Origin: Oerskovia douganii
GTDB taxonomy: Bacteria > Actinomycetota > Actinomycetes > Actinomycetales > Cellulomonadaceae
Length of the DNA stretch: 64,000 nucleotides
Assembly (NCBI RefSeq): GCF_015142735.1
Contig: NZ_JACSPN010000001.1
Location: 297,770-361,769 of the forward strand
Direction: 5' to 3'
Program-made: the position numbers and the translations under genes
Shown: in pieces, positions 35,152 through 45,738 of the stretch
How positions within the stretch are numbered: the first letter of the stretch is position 1
How the letters are laid out: each line of letters begins with the position of its first letter
The notes under the pieces: generated by a model
What the model saw: the letters and a program-made list of their open reading frames with translations, nothing else
What the model was told of the DNA's origin: nothing
The model's database searches: none

Positions 35152-36654
35152 TCAGGAGTGCGAGGGCTCCGACGTGACGCCCGGCTCGTCGGCCGCTAGC
35201 GGGGTGACCTCGAGCGCGGCACGCAGCGCCGCACCGAGGTTCGCGTCCACGTTCGTCCAGTACTGGATCGCGCGCTCGCGGATCGCGATGCTCTGCACGC
35301 CGCCCACGGCGCCCGTGATGGTCTCGAGGAAGCGCGCCTTGGCCGCGTCGTCGAAGACCTCACGGTAGAGCGTGCCGGCCTGGCCGAAGTCGTCGTCCTC
35401 GGCGTGCAGCGTCGCCGCGGCACGCGTCAGCTCGCCGTCCGACTCCCACGAGCCGACCCCGGCGCGCGCCTCGTCGGCCACGGGGCCGCCCAGGCTGTTC
35501 GGGGCGTAGACCGGCGTCGTGGGCGAGCTGAACCCGTGACGCTGGGCGCCGTCCTGCGAGTAGTTGTGCACCGGCGCGGCGTGCGGCGCGTTGACCGGGA
35601 TCTGGTTGTAGTTGGTGCCCACGCGGTAGCGCTGCGCGTCCGGGTAGGAGAACACGCGGGCCATGAGCATCTTGTCGGGGCTGATGTCGATGCCTGGGAC
35701 CGTGTTGGCGGGCGAGAACGCCGCCTGCTCGATCTCCGCGAAGAAGTTCTGCGGGTTGCGGTTGAGCGTGTGCGTACCGACCTTGATGAGCGGGTAGTCG
35801 GCGTGCGGCCAGACCTTCGTCAGGTCGAACGGGTTGAAGCGGTACGTCTTGGCGTCCTCGTACGGCATGACCTGGACGTGCACGTCCCAGGACGGGAAGC
35901 TGCCGGCCTCGATGGCCTCGTACAGGTCGCGGCGGTAGTAGTCCGCGTCGGCGCCCGCGATGAGCTCGGCCTCCGAGCCCTCCATCTCGACGTTGCCCTG
36001 GTTCGACGTGAAGTGGTACTTGACCCAGAAGCGCTCGCCCGCCGCGTTGATCCACTGGTAGGTGTGCGAACCGAAGCCCGGCATCTCGCGCCACGAGCGC
36101 GGCAGGCCACGGTCACCCATGAGGTAGGTCACCTGGTGCGCGGACTCGGGGGACAGGGTCCAGAAGTCCCACTGCATGTCGGCGTCGCGCAGGCCGGAAC
36201 CCGGCAGGCGCTTCTGCGAGTGGATGAAGTCGGGGAACTTGATGCCGTCGCGGATGAAGAAGACCGGGGTGTTGTTGCCGACGATGTCGTAGTTGCCCTC
36301 GGTCGTGTAGAACTTCACCGAGAAGCCGCGCACGTCGCGCCACGTGTCGGGGGAGCCCTGCTCGCCGGCGACGCTCGAGAAGCGCTGCAGAGTCTCGGTG
36401 CGCGCGCCCGGCTGGAACACGGCCGCACGGGTGTACGCCGAGACGTCCTCCGTGACGACGAACTCACCGAACGCGCCGCCGCCCTTGGCGTGCACGATGC
36501 GCTCCGGGATGCGCTCGCGGTTGAACTGGGCCAGCTTCTCGACCAGGTAGCGGTCGTGCAGCGCGGTCGCGCCGTCGGCGCCCGCGGTCAGCGAGTGGGC
36601 GTCGCTCGGGACGGGCGTACCCGTCTGGGTGGTGGTGAAGGGGGTGTTCGTCAT
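35152..36654 (-). CDS. katA: Monofunctional haem catalase (KatA, clade 3)
   Basis: Haem catalase disproportionating hydrogen peroxide. ATG 36654 is 8 nt from GGAGG and gives 500 residues, the size of clade 3 small-subunit enzymes; ATG 36660 abuts the ribosome-binding site and is less likely. The distal His55 lies in [13 protein letters not shown], the distal Asn in [15 protein letters not shown] (127/128), and the proximal haem-ligand Tyr in [12 protein letters not shown]. The order fur-katA on one strand, 109 nt apart, matches the peroxide-response pairs of Streptomyces (CatR-CatA) and mycobacteria (FurA-KatG). Confidence 0.96.
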   Translation of the reverse strand: MTNTPFTTTQTGTPVPSDAHSLTAGADGATALHDRYLVEKLAQFNRERIPERIVHAKGGGAFGEFVVTEDVSAYTRAAVFQPGARTETLQRFSSVAGEQGSPDTWRDVRGFSVKFYTTEGNYDIVGNNTPVFFIRDGIKFPDFIHSQKRLPGSGLRDADMQWDFWTLSPESAHQVTYLMGDRGLPRSWREMPGFGSHTYQWINAAGERFWVKYHFTSNQGNVEMEGSEAELIAGADADYYRRDLYEAIEAGSFPSWDVHVQVMPYEDAKTYRFNPFDLTKVWPHADYPLIKVGTHTLNRNPQNFFAEIEQAAFSPANTVPGIDISPDKMLMARVFSYPDAQRYRVGTNYNQIPVNAPHAAPVHNYSQDGAQRHGFSSPTTPVYAPNSLGGPVADEARAGVGSWESDGELTRAAATLHAEDDDFGQAGTLYREVFDDAAKARFLETITGAVGGVQSIAIRERAIQYWTNVDANLGAALRAALEVTPLAADEPGVTSEPSHS

Positions 36655-36763
36655 CGTCATCTCCTCCAGGCGGAGCACGGGGCCCTGTGCCTGCGTTGTG
36701 GGTAGGGGGCGGTGGGGACGGTGCTCCGGGGAGCGGTGAAGAGAGCTGTGGGGGTGCGGGCCG

Positions 36764-37198
36764 TCAGGCCGCGCAGTCGGGGCACAGGCCCCAGTAGGTG
36801 ACCTCGGCGGTGTCGATCGTGAAGCCGTTGCTGCCGCTCGGGGTCAGGCACGGGGCGTGCCCGACGGCGCAGTCGATGTCCGCGACGGCGCCGCACGAGC
36901 GACACACCACGTGGTGGTGGTTGTCGCCCAGCCGGCGCTCGTAGCGCGCGGGGTGGCCCGCGGGCTCGATCCGACGCAGCAGACCGTGCTCGGTGAGCGT
37001 GTTCAGGACGTCGTACACCGCCTGGACGGACACCGAGCCCAGAGCCTCGCGCGTCGCGCGCAGCACGTCCTCGGCGTTGGCGTGCTGCTGCCGTGCGACG
37101 ACGTCGAGGACCGCGAGACGTGCAGCCGTGACACGCAGCCCGCTGTCGCGGAGCTCGGTCTCGTTGTCCGCTGGGCGGACCTGCTTCTCGGTGGGCAT
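36764..37198 (-). CDS. furA: Fur-family peroxide-responsive regulator (FurA/CatR-like)
   Basis: 144 residues. The winged-helix DNA-binding domain (about 15-85) shows [29 protein letters not shown] and [21 protein letters not shown]. The dimerisation domain carries [12 protein letters not shown] (His94-96, Cys99, Cys102) and CPDC (Cys139, Cys142), so a structural Cys4 zinc site is complete. The [12 protein letters not shown] and TYWGLCPDC segments resemble actinobacterial FurA/CatR rather than Fur or Zur. ATG 37198 is preceded by TACTGT at 6 nt, giving a leaderless mRNA. An inverted repeat overlaps the promoter, so it is probably self-regulated and controls katA. Confidence 0.92.
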   Translation of the reverse strand: MPTEKQVRPADNETELRDSGLRVTAARLAVLDVVARQQHANAEDVLRATREALGSVSVQAVYDVLNTLTEHGLLRRIEPAGHPARYERRLGDNHHHVVCRSCGAVADIDCAVGHAPCLTPSGSNGFTIDTAEVTYWGLCPDCAA

Positions 37199-37204
37199 GC
37201 CGCC

Positions 37205-37233
37205 ACAGTACCCGTTTTCTGGAAGAGTTCCAA
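37205..37233 (-). promoter_or_regulatory. furA promoter with overlapping inverted-repeat operator
   Basis: On the minus strand TTGGAA (37233-37228) and TACTGT (37210-37205) are separated by 17 nt, and the ATG follows 6 nt later. The perfect inverted repeat TGGAAGAGTTCCA (37220-37232) covers the -35 and part of the spacer. A second, weaker dyad TGGAG...CTCCA lies at 37237-37249. This is the arrangement expected for autorepression. Confidence 0.7.
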
Positions 37234-37348
37234 TCTTGGAGGCTCTCCAGTGGGTAGCGTGGGCGCAGGGGCGCGCCCGGTGGGCACCGGTGCGCGGGCT
37301 GTCGCGCTTGGCGCGGCGGGCGCCGTCGGGTCGCCCGACGGTGCGTGC

Positions 37349-37354
37349 TATTCT
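37349..37354 (+). promoter_or_regulatory. Candidate extended -10 promoter for infC operon
   Basis: TGC-TATTCT (37346-37354) has a TGN extension directly before a good -10. It would give a leader of about 275 nt before infC. No convincing -35. Confidence 0.5.
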
Positions 37355-37637
37355 TGGTGGCTGACCGACCCGTAGGTTCTCGACGAGGCTCCAGATGGTG
37401 CTTCGGAGGGTGGACTACGGGTGCGCAAAGTGGATTCCATCCCACCTGAGCTTCAACTGCTGACGATCGTCACGACAGAGGCCGGGTCTCGGTCCGGAGC
37501 GTCGCCGTTCTTCACGGTGGCGCGACGGTGTGTTCGTCGCACCCGCGACGACCCGATCGATGGCCTCCTCCCTGCGCTCTGGGACGGGGGCCTTTCCCGT
37601 TCCTGGTGGTCTACCGACGACTTCCTAGGAGCATCAC
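37355..37637 (+). promoter_or_regulatory. Long infC leader with hairpin and T run (candidate attenuator)
   Basis: No supported gene in this stretch. At 37562-37592 GGCCTCCTCCC pairs with GGGACGGGGGCC (11 bp with one bulge and one G-T, loop of 8), followed directly by TTTCCCGTTCCT. This looks like an intrinsic terminator 45 nt before infC. In Firmicutes the infC-rpmI-rplT leader is controlled by L20; a comparable autogenous attenuation is possible here. Confidence 0.5.
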
Positions 37638-38618
37638 ATCAGCGAGCCTCGCATCAACGATCGGATCCGTGTCCCCGAGGTCCGACTTGTCGGCCCAGGT
37701 GGGGAGCAGGTCGGCGTCGTCCGCATTGAGGTCGCCCTGAGCCTTGCCCAGGACGCTGACCTCGACCTGGTGGAGGTCGCCCCCGACGCACGCCCGCCGG
37801 TGTGCAAGCTCATGGACTACGGCAAGTTCAAGTACGAGTCGGACATGAAGGCCCGTGAGGCTCGCCGGAACCAGGCGAACACGGTCCTCAAGGAGATCCG
37901 CTTCCGTCTGAAGATCGACCCGCACGACTACGGCACCAAGAAGGGCCACGTCGAGCGCTTCCTCGCCGCGGGCGACAAGGTCAAGGTCATGATCATGTTC
38001 CGTGGCCGCGAGCAGTCGCGCCCGGAGATGGGTATCCGTCTCCTGCAGCGCCTCGCGGAGGACGTCTCGGAGCTCGGCTTCGTGGAGAGCGCGCCCAAGC
38101 AGGACGGGCGCAACATGATCATGGTGCTCGGCCCGGTCAAGAAGAAGGCCGAGGCCAAGAACGAGCAGCGCAAGCGCGCTCAGGAGGCCGAGCCGAAGAC
38201 GGCGAAGACCGACCCCCGGCCCGCGCCCGTCGAGGTCTCCGAGGAGCCCGCGGACGGCGGTGACGTGCCCTTCGAGGTGCAGGTCGCCGAGGCCGCGGAG
38301 ATGGTCGAGTCCGCCGAGGCCGCAGCAGCGGCCAAGGCAGCCGCAGCTCCCGAGCCCGCCCCGGCCCCTGCCGCCGCTCCCGCAGCAGCCCCCAAGGCCG
38401 CTGCACCCAAGGCCGCGCCCCGCGCGTCGGCTCCCAAGGCTCCTGCGCCCAAGGCCGCTGCCCCGGCAGCACCGGCGGCAGCGCCCAAGCCCGCGGCGGC
38501 TCCCAAGCCGGTCGCGGTGCCCAAGCCGGCCGCCATGCCCAAGCCCCCGGCTCCCCGGCCGGCAGCGCCCAAGCCCGGCACGGCGTCCAAGCCGAAGCCG
38601 GGCGGCAAGTCCAGCTGA
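37638..38618 (+). CDS. infC: Translation initiation factor IF-3 (non-AUG start)
   Basis: Binds the 30S subunit and checks the start codon. The conserved N-terminus [17 protein letters not shown] is fully encoded from ATC 37638; the in-frame TAG at 37626 excludes any upstream ATG/GTG/TTG. AGGAGCATCAC (37627-37637) before it is identical to the 11 nt before the rplT GTG. So translation most likely starts at ATC, as infC uses AUU in E. coli for autocontrol. IF-3 N (about 1-80) and C (about 85-167) domains are normal, with [18 protein letters not shown] and [14 protein letters not shown]. Residues 168-326 are an added Ala/Pro/Lys-rich tail. GTG 37770 would delete half of the N domain. Confidence 0.93.
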   Translation: MSEPRINDRIRVPEVRLVGPGGEQVGVVRIEVALSLAQDADLDLVEVAPDARPPVCKLMDYGKFKYESDMKAREARRNQANTVLKEIRFRLKIDPHDYGTKKGHVERFLAAGDKVKVMIMFRGREQSRPEMGIRLLQRLAEDVSELGFVESAPKQDGRNMIMVLGPVKKKAEAKNEQRKRAQEAEPKTAKTDPRPAPVEVSEEPADGGDVPFEVQVAEAAEMVESAEAAAAAKAAAAPEPAPAPAAAPAAAPKAAAPKAAPRASAPKAPAPKAAAPAAPAAAPKPAAAPKPVAVPKPAAMPKPPAPRPAAPKPGTASKPKPGGKSS

Positions 38619-38709
38619 CCAACTGACACCGAGCCAGGCCCACCGGCCACGGCCCGAACACGTCGGATCCCTCCCGGGATCTCGACCAGACAAAGGAGAA
38701 ACGGCAGCC

Positions 38710-38904
38710 ATGCCGAAGAACAAGACGCACTCCGGCGCCAAGAAGCGGTTCCGCATCACCGGCAGCGGCAAGGTCATGCGCGAGCAGGCCAACAAGCGCC
38801 ACCTGCTCGAGCACAAGTCGAGCACGCGCACGCGTCGCCTGTCTGCTGACCAGGTCGTCGCCCCCGCAGACGTCAAGAAGATCAAGAAGCTGCTCGGTAA
38901 GTGA
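38710..38904 (+). CDS. rpmI: Large ribosomal subunit protein bL35 (RpmI)
   Basis: 64 residues: [20 protein letters not shown], then [16 protein letters not shown], the standard L35 sequence. ATG 38710 has AAAGGAGAAA upstream. The open frame extends upstream into the end of infC, but that is not L35. It is second in infC-rpmI-rplT, so it probably answers to the same leader control. Confidence 0.98.
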   Translation: MPKNKTHSGAKKRFRITGSGKVMREQANKRHLLEHKSSTRTRRLSADQVVAPADVKKIKKLLGK

Positions 38905-38979
38905 TCTGCCTGGTGGTCGCGCCCCGGCGCTGACCATCGCTGAATCCCTACCTGAGCCCCGAACTGCAAGGAGCATCAC

Positions 38980-39366
38980 GTGGCACGCGTGAAGCGGGCG
39001 GTCAACGCCCAGAAGAAGCGCCGTACAACTCTCGAGCGCGCTGCGGGTTACCGCGGCCAGCGTTCGCGTCTCTACCGGAAGGCGAAGGAGCAGGTCACCC
39101 ACTCCCTCGTCTACTCCTACCGTGACCGCAAGGCGCGCAAGGGCGACTTCCGTCGTCTGTGGATCCAGCGCATCAACGCTGCGTCCCGCGCCCAGGGCCT
39201 GACGTACAACCGCCTCATCCAGGGCCTCAAGGCTGCTGGCATCGAGGTCGACCGTCGCGTCCTCGCCGACCTCGCGGTCAACGACGTCACCGTCTTCAAC
39301 GCGCTCGTCCAGGCCGCGAAGGACGCGCTGCCCACCGATGTGAACGCCCCGAAGGCTGCTGCCTGA
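38980..39366 (+). CDS. rplT: Large ribosomal subunit protein bL20 (RplT)
   Basis: 128 residues: [67 protein letters not shown]20 is essential for 50S assembly and, in several phyla, represses its own operon by binding the infC leader. The GTG start is preceded by AGGAGCATCAC (38969-38979), the same context as infC. Confidence 0.98.
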   Translation: MARVKRAVNAQKKRRTTLERAAGYRGQRSRLYRKAKEQVTHSLVYSYRDRKARKGDFRRLWIQRINAASRAQGLTYNRLIQGLKAAGIEVDRRVLADLAVNDVTVFNALVQAAKDALPTDVNAPKAAA

Positions 39367-39404
39367 TCATCGAGCAGCGACTCTTCTCACCGGACGCCCG
39401 CACA

Positions 39405-40325
39405 GTGAACGATCTGTCCTCAGGTCGCCCCGTACCGTTCTTCCGTCGAGTTCCCGAGGTCTCGAACCCTCGGAGCGACCGGGTCAAGGCGGTACGGGCA
39501 CTGTCCGGGCGTTCGGCGCGTTCCCGCCACGGGCAGTTCCTCGTGGAGGGCCCTCAGGGCGTGCGCGAGGCCGTCCGGCACGGCGCGCACCTGGTGCGCG
39601 ACGTGTACGTGACCTCGTCGGCTGCCGAGCGGTACGCGGAGATCGTCGACGACGCCCTCGACCAGCACCTGCACGTGCACCTCACGACGCCCGAGGCGTT
39701 CGAGGCCATGAGCACGGACGCCCAGGGCATCCTGGCGGTCGCACGGACGCAGGAGGTCACGCTCGCGAGCGAGGCCGCCAGGTCCCCGCGGCTCGTCGCG
39801 ATCCTCGCCACGGTGCGGGACCCCGGCAACGCGGGCACCGTCATCCGTGCCGCGGACGCCGCCGGCGCGGACCTCGTGGTCCTCGCGGGCGAGAGCGTCG
39901 ACGTCCACAACCCCAAGGTCGTGCGCTCCACGGCGGGGTCCTTGTTCCACGTCCCGGTCGTGACCGGCGTGAGCCTCGCGGAGACCGTCGATGCGCTGCG
40001 CGCCGCCGGGCTAACCGTCCTGGCCGCGGACGGCAACGGTGACCACGACCTCGACGACCTGCTCGACGTCGCAGGATCGGCACCGGCAGGTTCGCCCGAC
40101 CTCGAGCGGCCCACCGCGTGGGTCTTCGGCAACGAGGCATGGGGGCTCCCTCCCGAGGACCGCGAGCTGGCCGACGCCGTGGTGAGCGTCCCGATCCGTG
40201 GCCAGGCCGAGTCGCTCAACCTCGCCACGGCCGCCACGGTCTGCCTGTACGCGTCGAGCCGGGCGCACCGACCACGTCCCGTCGGCACCACCGCCACGAC
40301 CGCCGACGTGGACGAGGCCCGGTGA
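39405..40325 (+). CDS. TrmH/SpoU-family 2'-O-ribose RNA methyltransferase
   Basis: SPOUT methyltransferase acting on rRNA or tRNA ribose; the gene directly after rplT is usually annotated as a 23S rRNA enzyme. 306 residues from GTG 39405, though no strong Shine-Dalgarno decides the start. The N-terminal domain (about 30-120) is L7Ae/eL30-like (ARSRHGQFLVEGPQGVREAV). The SPOUT knot has all three motifs: ATVRDPGNAGTVIRAADAAGAD, VFGNEAWGLPPED and VPIRGQAESLNLATAATVCLY. The stop overlaps a possible GTG of the RNA ligase-like gene. Confidence 0.88.
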   Translation: MNDLSSGRPVPFFRRVPEVSNPRSDRVKAVRALSGRSARSRHGQFLVEGPQGVREAVRHGAHLVRDVYVTSSAAERYAEIVDDALDQHLHVHLTTPEAFEAMSTDAQGILAVARTQEVTLASEAARSPRLVAILATVRDPGNAGTVIRAADAAGADLVVLAGESVDVHNPKVVRSTAGSLFHVPVVTGVSLAETVDALRAAGLTVLAADGNGDHDLDDLLDVAGSAPAGSPDLERPTAWVFGNEAWGLPPEDRELADAVVSVPIRGQAESLNLATAATVCLYASSRAHRPRPVGTTATTADVDEAR

Positions 40326-40336
40326 GGGGACGGTCC

Positions 40337-40963
40337 GTGCGACTGTTCGCTGCCCTCTACCCCTCCGACGAGGCCCTCGACCACCTGGGGCTCGCGCTGT
40401 CCGCCCTCGGGGCGGTGGCCCTCGACGACGGCCGTCCGTCGTTGCGCTGGACCCCGCGGGAGCTCATGCACCTCACGGTCGCGTTCTTCGGCGAGGTCGC
40501 CGACGGCGCGGCCGACGACCTGGGCGTGGCGCTCGACGGGGTGGCGCGGTCCGCGGCCCCTCTCTCGCTGCACCTGCGGGGGGCGGGGACCTTCGAGGAC
40601 CGCATCCTGTTCGCGGGAGTGGGTGGCGACGCCGAGGCTCTGCGACGCCTGAGCGCCGGGACCGCGGAGGCGGCCTCCGACGTCGGGCTGCGGCTCGACC
40701 GGAGGCCCCGGCAGCGCGCCCACCTGACCGTGGCGCGTGCCTCCGGGCCGCGCAAGACGTCCCGCCGGAAGACCGATCCCCGGCCCACGGGCCCCGGGCC
40801 GGCCGAGCTGGCGCACGCGCTGGCCGTCTACGAGGGTCCGCGGTTCACCGCCGACGAGCTCTGCCTGGTGGAGTCGACCCCGGGGGCCGGCCGCAGCGGA
40901 GCCCCCCTGTACGAGGTCGTGCGGACCTTCCCCCTGGGCGAGGCTCAGCCCGAGGACCGGTGA
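40337..40963 (+). CDS. thpR: RNA 2',3'-cyclic phosphodiesterase / 2'-5' RNA ligase-like protein (ThpR)
   Basis: 2H phosphoesterase of 208 residues. It starts VRLFAALYPSDEALDHLG, and the two HxT catalytic motifs are HLTVAFFGEV and HLTVARASG, spaced as in the LigT/ThpR family. A basic loop GPRKTSRRKTDPRP follows the second motif. In vitro these enzymes open 2',3'-cyclic phosphates; the cellular RNA target is unknown. GTG 40337 has GAGGGGA 5 nt upstream; GTG 40322, overlapping the methyltransferase stop, is in frame and would add five residues. Confidence 0.85.
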   Translation: MRLFAALYPSDEALDHLGLALSALGAVALDDGRPSLRWTPRELMHLTVAFFGEVADGAADDLGVALDGVARSAAPLSLHLRGAGTFEDRILFAGVGGDAEALRRLSAGTAEAASDVGLRLDRRPRQRAHLTVARASGPRKTSRRKTDPRPTGPGPAELAHALAVYEGPRFTADELCLVESTPGAGRSGAPLYEVVRTFPLGEAQPEDR

Positions 40964-41007
40964 CCGGTCCCTCGGGCGCGCGGGGGAGGGTGTGGGACGA
41001 TGAGGGC

Positions 41008-41061
41008 ATGCAGCGCGATGATCGCCGATTTACGTGGCCCGCTCGAGGGCCGCGCGGCTGA
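41008..41061 (+). CDS. Possible leaderless small ORF upstream of pheS
   Basis: 17-codon ORF (MQRDDRRFTWPARGPRG). GACGAT at 40996-41001 lies 6 nt before the ATG, the same arrangement as other leaderless genes here. It is not rich in Phe, so it is not an obvious phe leader peptide. Without conservation data it may be chance. Confidence 0.2.
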   Translation: MQRDDRRFTWPARGPRG

Positions 41062-41079
41062 CGCTGCGCACGTCGACCA

Positions 41080-41101
41080 GGGGACGCCGCGTGGTGTCCC
41101 C
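41080..41101 (+). terminator. Hairpin upstream of pheS promoter
   Basis: GGGGACGCC and GGTGTCCCC pair with one mismatch around a 4-nt loop; probably ends upstream transcription before the pheS promoter. Confidence 0.5.
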
Positions 41102-41132
41102 GGATCGACCGGTCGTGCCCCGGCGGGCGCTC

Positions 41133-42292
<1,160 letters not shown>

Positions 42293-42293
<1 letters not shown>

Positions 42294-44878
42294 TGCCGAA
42301 CATCGTCATCGACTGGCTCGGCGACCACGTCGAGCTTCCGGCCGACCTGACGGCCGAGACGCTGGCCGCCGCGCTCGTGAAGGTGGGCCTGGAGGAGGAG
42401 GCGATCCACGGGTCGTCCGTCACGGGGCCGCTCGTCGTGGGCCAGGTCGTCTCGGTCGAGCCCGAGGAGCAGAAGAACGGCAAGGTCATCAACTGGTGCC
42501 AGGTCGACGTCGGGGCGCACAACGTCGACGGTGTCCCGGTGGCCGAGGGAGGGACCCCGCGCGGGATCATCTGCGGTGCGCACAACTTCGGCCCGGGTGA
42601 CCGCGTCGTCGTCGCGCTGCCCGGTGCGGTGCTGCCCGGACCGTTCCCCATCGCGAGCCGCAAGACCTACGGGCACGTCTCCGACGGCATGATCTGCTCG
42701 GCCAAGGAGCTCGGCCTGGGGCAGGACCACGACGGCATCATCGTGCTCGACCGCTACGGGTACTCCCCGGAGACCGGGTACGACACGACGCCCGGTACGG
42801 ACGCGCTCGAGCTCCTGGGCCTCGGCGACGAGGTCCTCGAGATCAACGTGACCCCGGACCGCGGGTACTGCTTCTCCTACCGCGGCGTCGCGCGCGAGTA
42901 CTCGCACTCCACGGGAGCAGCCTTCACCGACCGCGGCCTGCCGACGGGCGACCTGCCGGGCGTCACGCCCGACGGCTTCCCGGTCGAGGTCGAGGACGGC
43001 GCCCCGATCCACGGCGTGACCGGCTGCGACCGGTTCGTCACGCGCATCGTGCGGGGCATCGACCCGCAGGCCCCGACCCCGGCGTGGATGCAGCGCCGCC
43101 TGACGCAGGCGGGCATGCGTCCCATCTCCCTCGCCGTCGACATCACGAACTACGTCATGCTGGACCTCGGTCAGCCGCTGCACGCCTACGACCTCGCCAA
43201 GGTCGCGGGGCCGGTCGTCGTGCGCCGGGCGCACGCGGGGGAGCGGCACACCACGCTCGACGGCGTCGACCGCCGCCTCGACGTCGAGGACCTGCTCATC
43301 ACGGACTCGCCGGAGGGCGTCCGCGGATCGCGCGTGCTCGGGATCGCGGGTGTCATGGGCGGGGCGTCGAGCGAGGTCAGCGAGACCACGACCGACGTCC
43401 TGGTCGAGGCCGCTCACTTCGACCCGATCACGGTCGCCCGCTCGGCGCGGCGCCACAAGCTCCCGACCGAGGCCGCCAAGCGCTTCGAGCGCGGCGCGGA
43501 CCCGGCGCTGCCGCCCGTCGCGGCCCAGCGCGTGGTCGAGCTGCTCGTGGAGCTCGGCGGCGGCACCGTGGACGAGGCCGTGAGCGACCTCAACACGGTC
43601 CCGCCCGTCACGCCGATCGTCTTCCCGATCCACGAGGCCGAGCGTCTCGTGGGTGTCCCGTACACCTCGGAGCAGGTGCGCGGCGTCCTCACGGAGATCG
43701 GCTGCACGGTCCGCGACCTCGACGGCGGCACGACCCTCGAGGTCACCCCGCCCACGTGGCGCCCGGACCTGACGGGGTCCGCGGAGCTCGTCGAGGAGAT
43801 CGCCCGTCTCGTGGGCTACGACAAGATCCCGTCGGTCCTGCCGCCCGCGCCCGCGGGGCGTGGGCTGACGACCTCGCAGCAGCTGCGCCGCTCGGTCGCC
43901 CGCGCCCTTGCGGAGGCCGGGTTCGTCGAGACGCTCAGCTACCCGTTCGTGAACCCGCAGTCGCACGACGACCTGCGGCTGCCCGCGGACGACGACCGTC
44001 GCCGCGCGCTGCGCCTGGTCAACCCCCTCGCGGACGACCACCCCGAGATGCGCACGAACCTGCTGACGACGCTGCTCGGCACGCTCAAGCGCAACGTGGG
44101 ACGCGGCAACGCGGACCTCGCGATCTTCGAGATCGGCCTCGTGACGCGTCCCGTCGTCGGTGCGCCGGCGGCTCCCCAGCTGCCGGGCGGCGTCCGTCCG
44201 AGCGAGCAGGACCTCGCCACGCTGCAGGCCGCGGTGCCGCCGCAGCCGCGCCGGGTCGCGGGCGTCCTGACCGGCCAGCGCGTGGCCTCGGGCTGGTGGG
44301 GGGCCGGCCGCGCCGCGGACTGGACGGACGCGCTCGCCGCCGCCGAGCTGGTCGCCGAGCGGGTGGGCACTCGGGTGGAGGTCGTCGCGGACCACGACCA
44401 CGCGCCGTGGCACCCCGGGCGCACGGCGAGGCTCGAGCTGACGGACGGGACCGTCGTCGGGCACGCGGGAGAGCTGCACCCCAAGGTGCTCGAGACGCTC
44501 GGCCTGCCTGCGCGGACCGTGGCGTTCGAGGTCGACCTCGACGCGCTCGTCGCCGCTGCGCCGGGCAAGCCTGTCCAGGCGACGCCCGTCTCGTCGTTCC
44601 CGCTCGCGAAGGAGGACCTGGCGCTCGTCGTCGACGACTCCGTGCCGGCCGCGGCCGTGCGCGCCGCGATCGAGGAGGGCGCGGGCGAGCTGCTCGAGGA
44701 CGTCGCGCTCTTCGACGTCTACACCGGCCCCCAGGTGGGCGAGGGCAAGAAGTCCCTCGCGTTCTCCCTGCGCCTGCGCGGCACCGACCGGACGCTGACC
44801 GCGGAGGACTCCGCGGCCGTGCGTGCGGCCGCGGTCGCCGTGGCGCACGAGAAGGTCGGGGCCGAGCTCCGTGGCTGA
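42293..44878 (+). CDS. pheT: Phenylalanine--tRNA ligase beta subunit (PheT)
   Basis: 861 residues, normal length. Parts in order: N-terminal EMAP-like tRNA-binding domain (about 40-150, VVGQVVSVEPEEQKNGKVINWCQVDVG), B3/B4 editing domain (about 210-390), B5 domain (about 420-490), catalytic-like core, and the C-terminal ferredoxin-fold anticodon-binding domain (about 765-861, VSSFPLAKEDLALVVDDSVPAAAVRAAI). It forms the alpha2-beta2 enzyme with PheS and removes mischarged Tyr. The reading frame is intact. Its last 8 nt overlap the SDR gene. Confidence 0.98.
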
Positions 44879-45731
44879 CGTCACCACCGTGGCCCCCGCG
44901 CGCACCGCCCTCGTCACGGGTGGTGCGCGCGGCATCGGCCGCGCGGTCGTGCTGGGGCTCGCCGACGCGGGCCTCGACGTCGCCGTCCTGGGACGCGATG
45001 CGTCCCGCGTGGACGACGTCGTCGCGGAGGTCCGTGCACGGGGTCGCCGGGCCGTGGCGCTGGTCGCGGACGTCGGCGCCGTCGAGGCGGTCGACTCCGC
45101 GGTCGCTCGTGCCGAGGCCGAGCTGGGCGGGATCGACCTCCTGGTCAACAACGCCGGGCGCATCGACGCCGAGGTCCCGCTGTGGGAGGCCGACCCCGAC
45201 GAGTGGTGGTCCGTGATGGAGACCAACCTGCGTGGTCCGTTCCTGCTCGCGCGTGCGGTCGTCCCCGGGATGCTCGCGCGCGGCGGCGGCCGGGTCGTCG
45301 ACCTGAACTCCGGCGCGGGCTCGCACGACATGGACGGCGCGACCGCGTACAACGCGAGCAAGACCGCGCTGCTGCGCCTGGGCTCGAACCTGCACGCGTC
45401 GGGGCACGCGCGGGGGCTGCGGACGTTCGAGGTCGCTCCCGGGGTGGTCCGGACCGACCTGACGGCGTCCATGGACATGCACGTGGGGCGCACCGAGTGG
45501 ACGCCCGTGGAGCGGACCGTCGAGATGGTCGTCGCGATCGCGCGCGGCGAGCTCGACGCGTGGTCGGGCACGTTCGTGCGGGTCACGCACGACTCGCCCG
45601 CGTCCCTGCGCGCGGCCGCCTCGGGGGCCACCGGGGACGCGGACGCCGTGCCCGGCCCGGAGGCACGTCGACTGCGTGTGACGCGCTACGGCGACGACGA
45701 CCCGATGCCGGGGGCGCTGCCGGCGCGCTGA
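44871..45731 (+). CDS. Short-chain dehydrogenase/reductase
   Basis: 286 residues from GTG 44871, overlapping the end of pheT by 8 nt. Classical SDR features: cofactor loop TALVTGGARGIGRAVVLG, DLLVNNAGRID, catalytic Ser in VVDLNSGAGSHD and Tyr-Asn-Ala-Ser-Lys (YNASK). The C-terminus (about 245-286) is an extension without a recognised fold. The GGARGIG pattern and a neutral residue after strand 2 (LGRD) suggest NADP(H). The substrate is unknown; the coupling to pheT is probably incidental. It converges on the DUF899 gene with only 7 nt between stops. Confidence 0.85.
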   Translation: MADVTTVAPARTALVTGGARGIGRAVVLGLADAGLDVAVLGRDASRVDDVVAEVRARGRRAVALVADVGAVEAVDSAVARAEAELGGIDLLVNNAGRIDAEVPLWEADPDEWWSVMETNLRGPFLLARAVVPGMLARGGGRVVDLNSGAGSHDMDGATAYNASKTALLRLGSNLHASGHARGLRTFEVAPGVVRTDLTASMDMHVGRTEWTPVERTVEMVVAIARGELDAWSGTFVRVTHDSPASLRAAASGATGDADAVPGPEARRLRVTRYGDDDPMPGALPAR

Positions 45732-45738
45732 CCGGCCG

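Noticed and set aside
36658..36660. ATG 36660 as katA start
   Set aside because: It directly abuts GGAGGAG with no spacing; ATG 36654 has the usual distance and matches catalase N-termini.
37421..37729. 102-codon ORF across the infC leader
   Set aside because: It overlaps the infC start in another frame, has no family signature and crosses the terminator-like hairpin.
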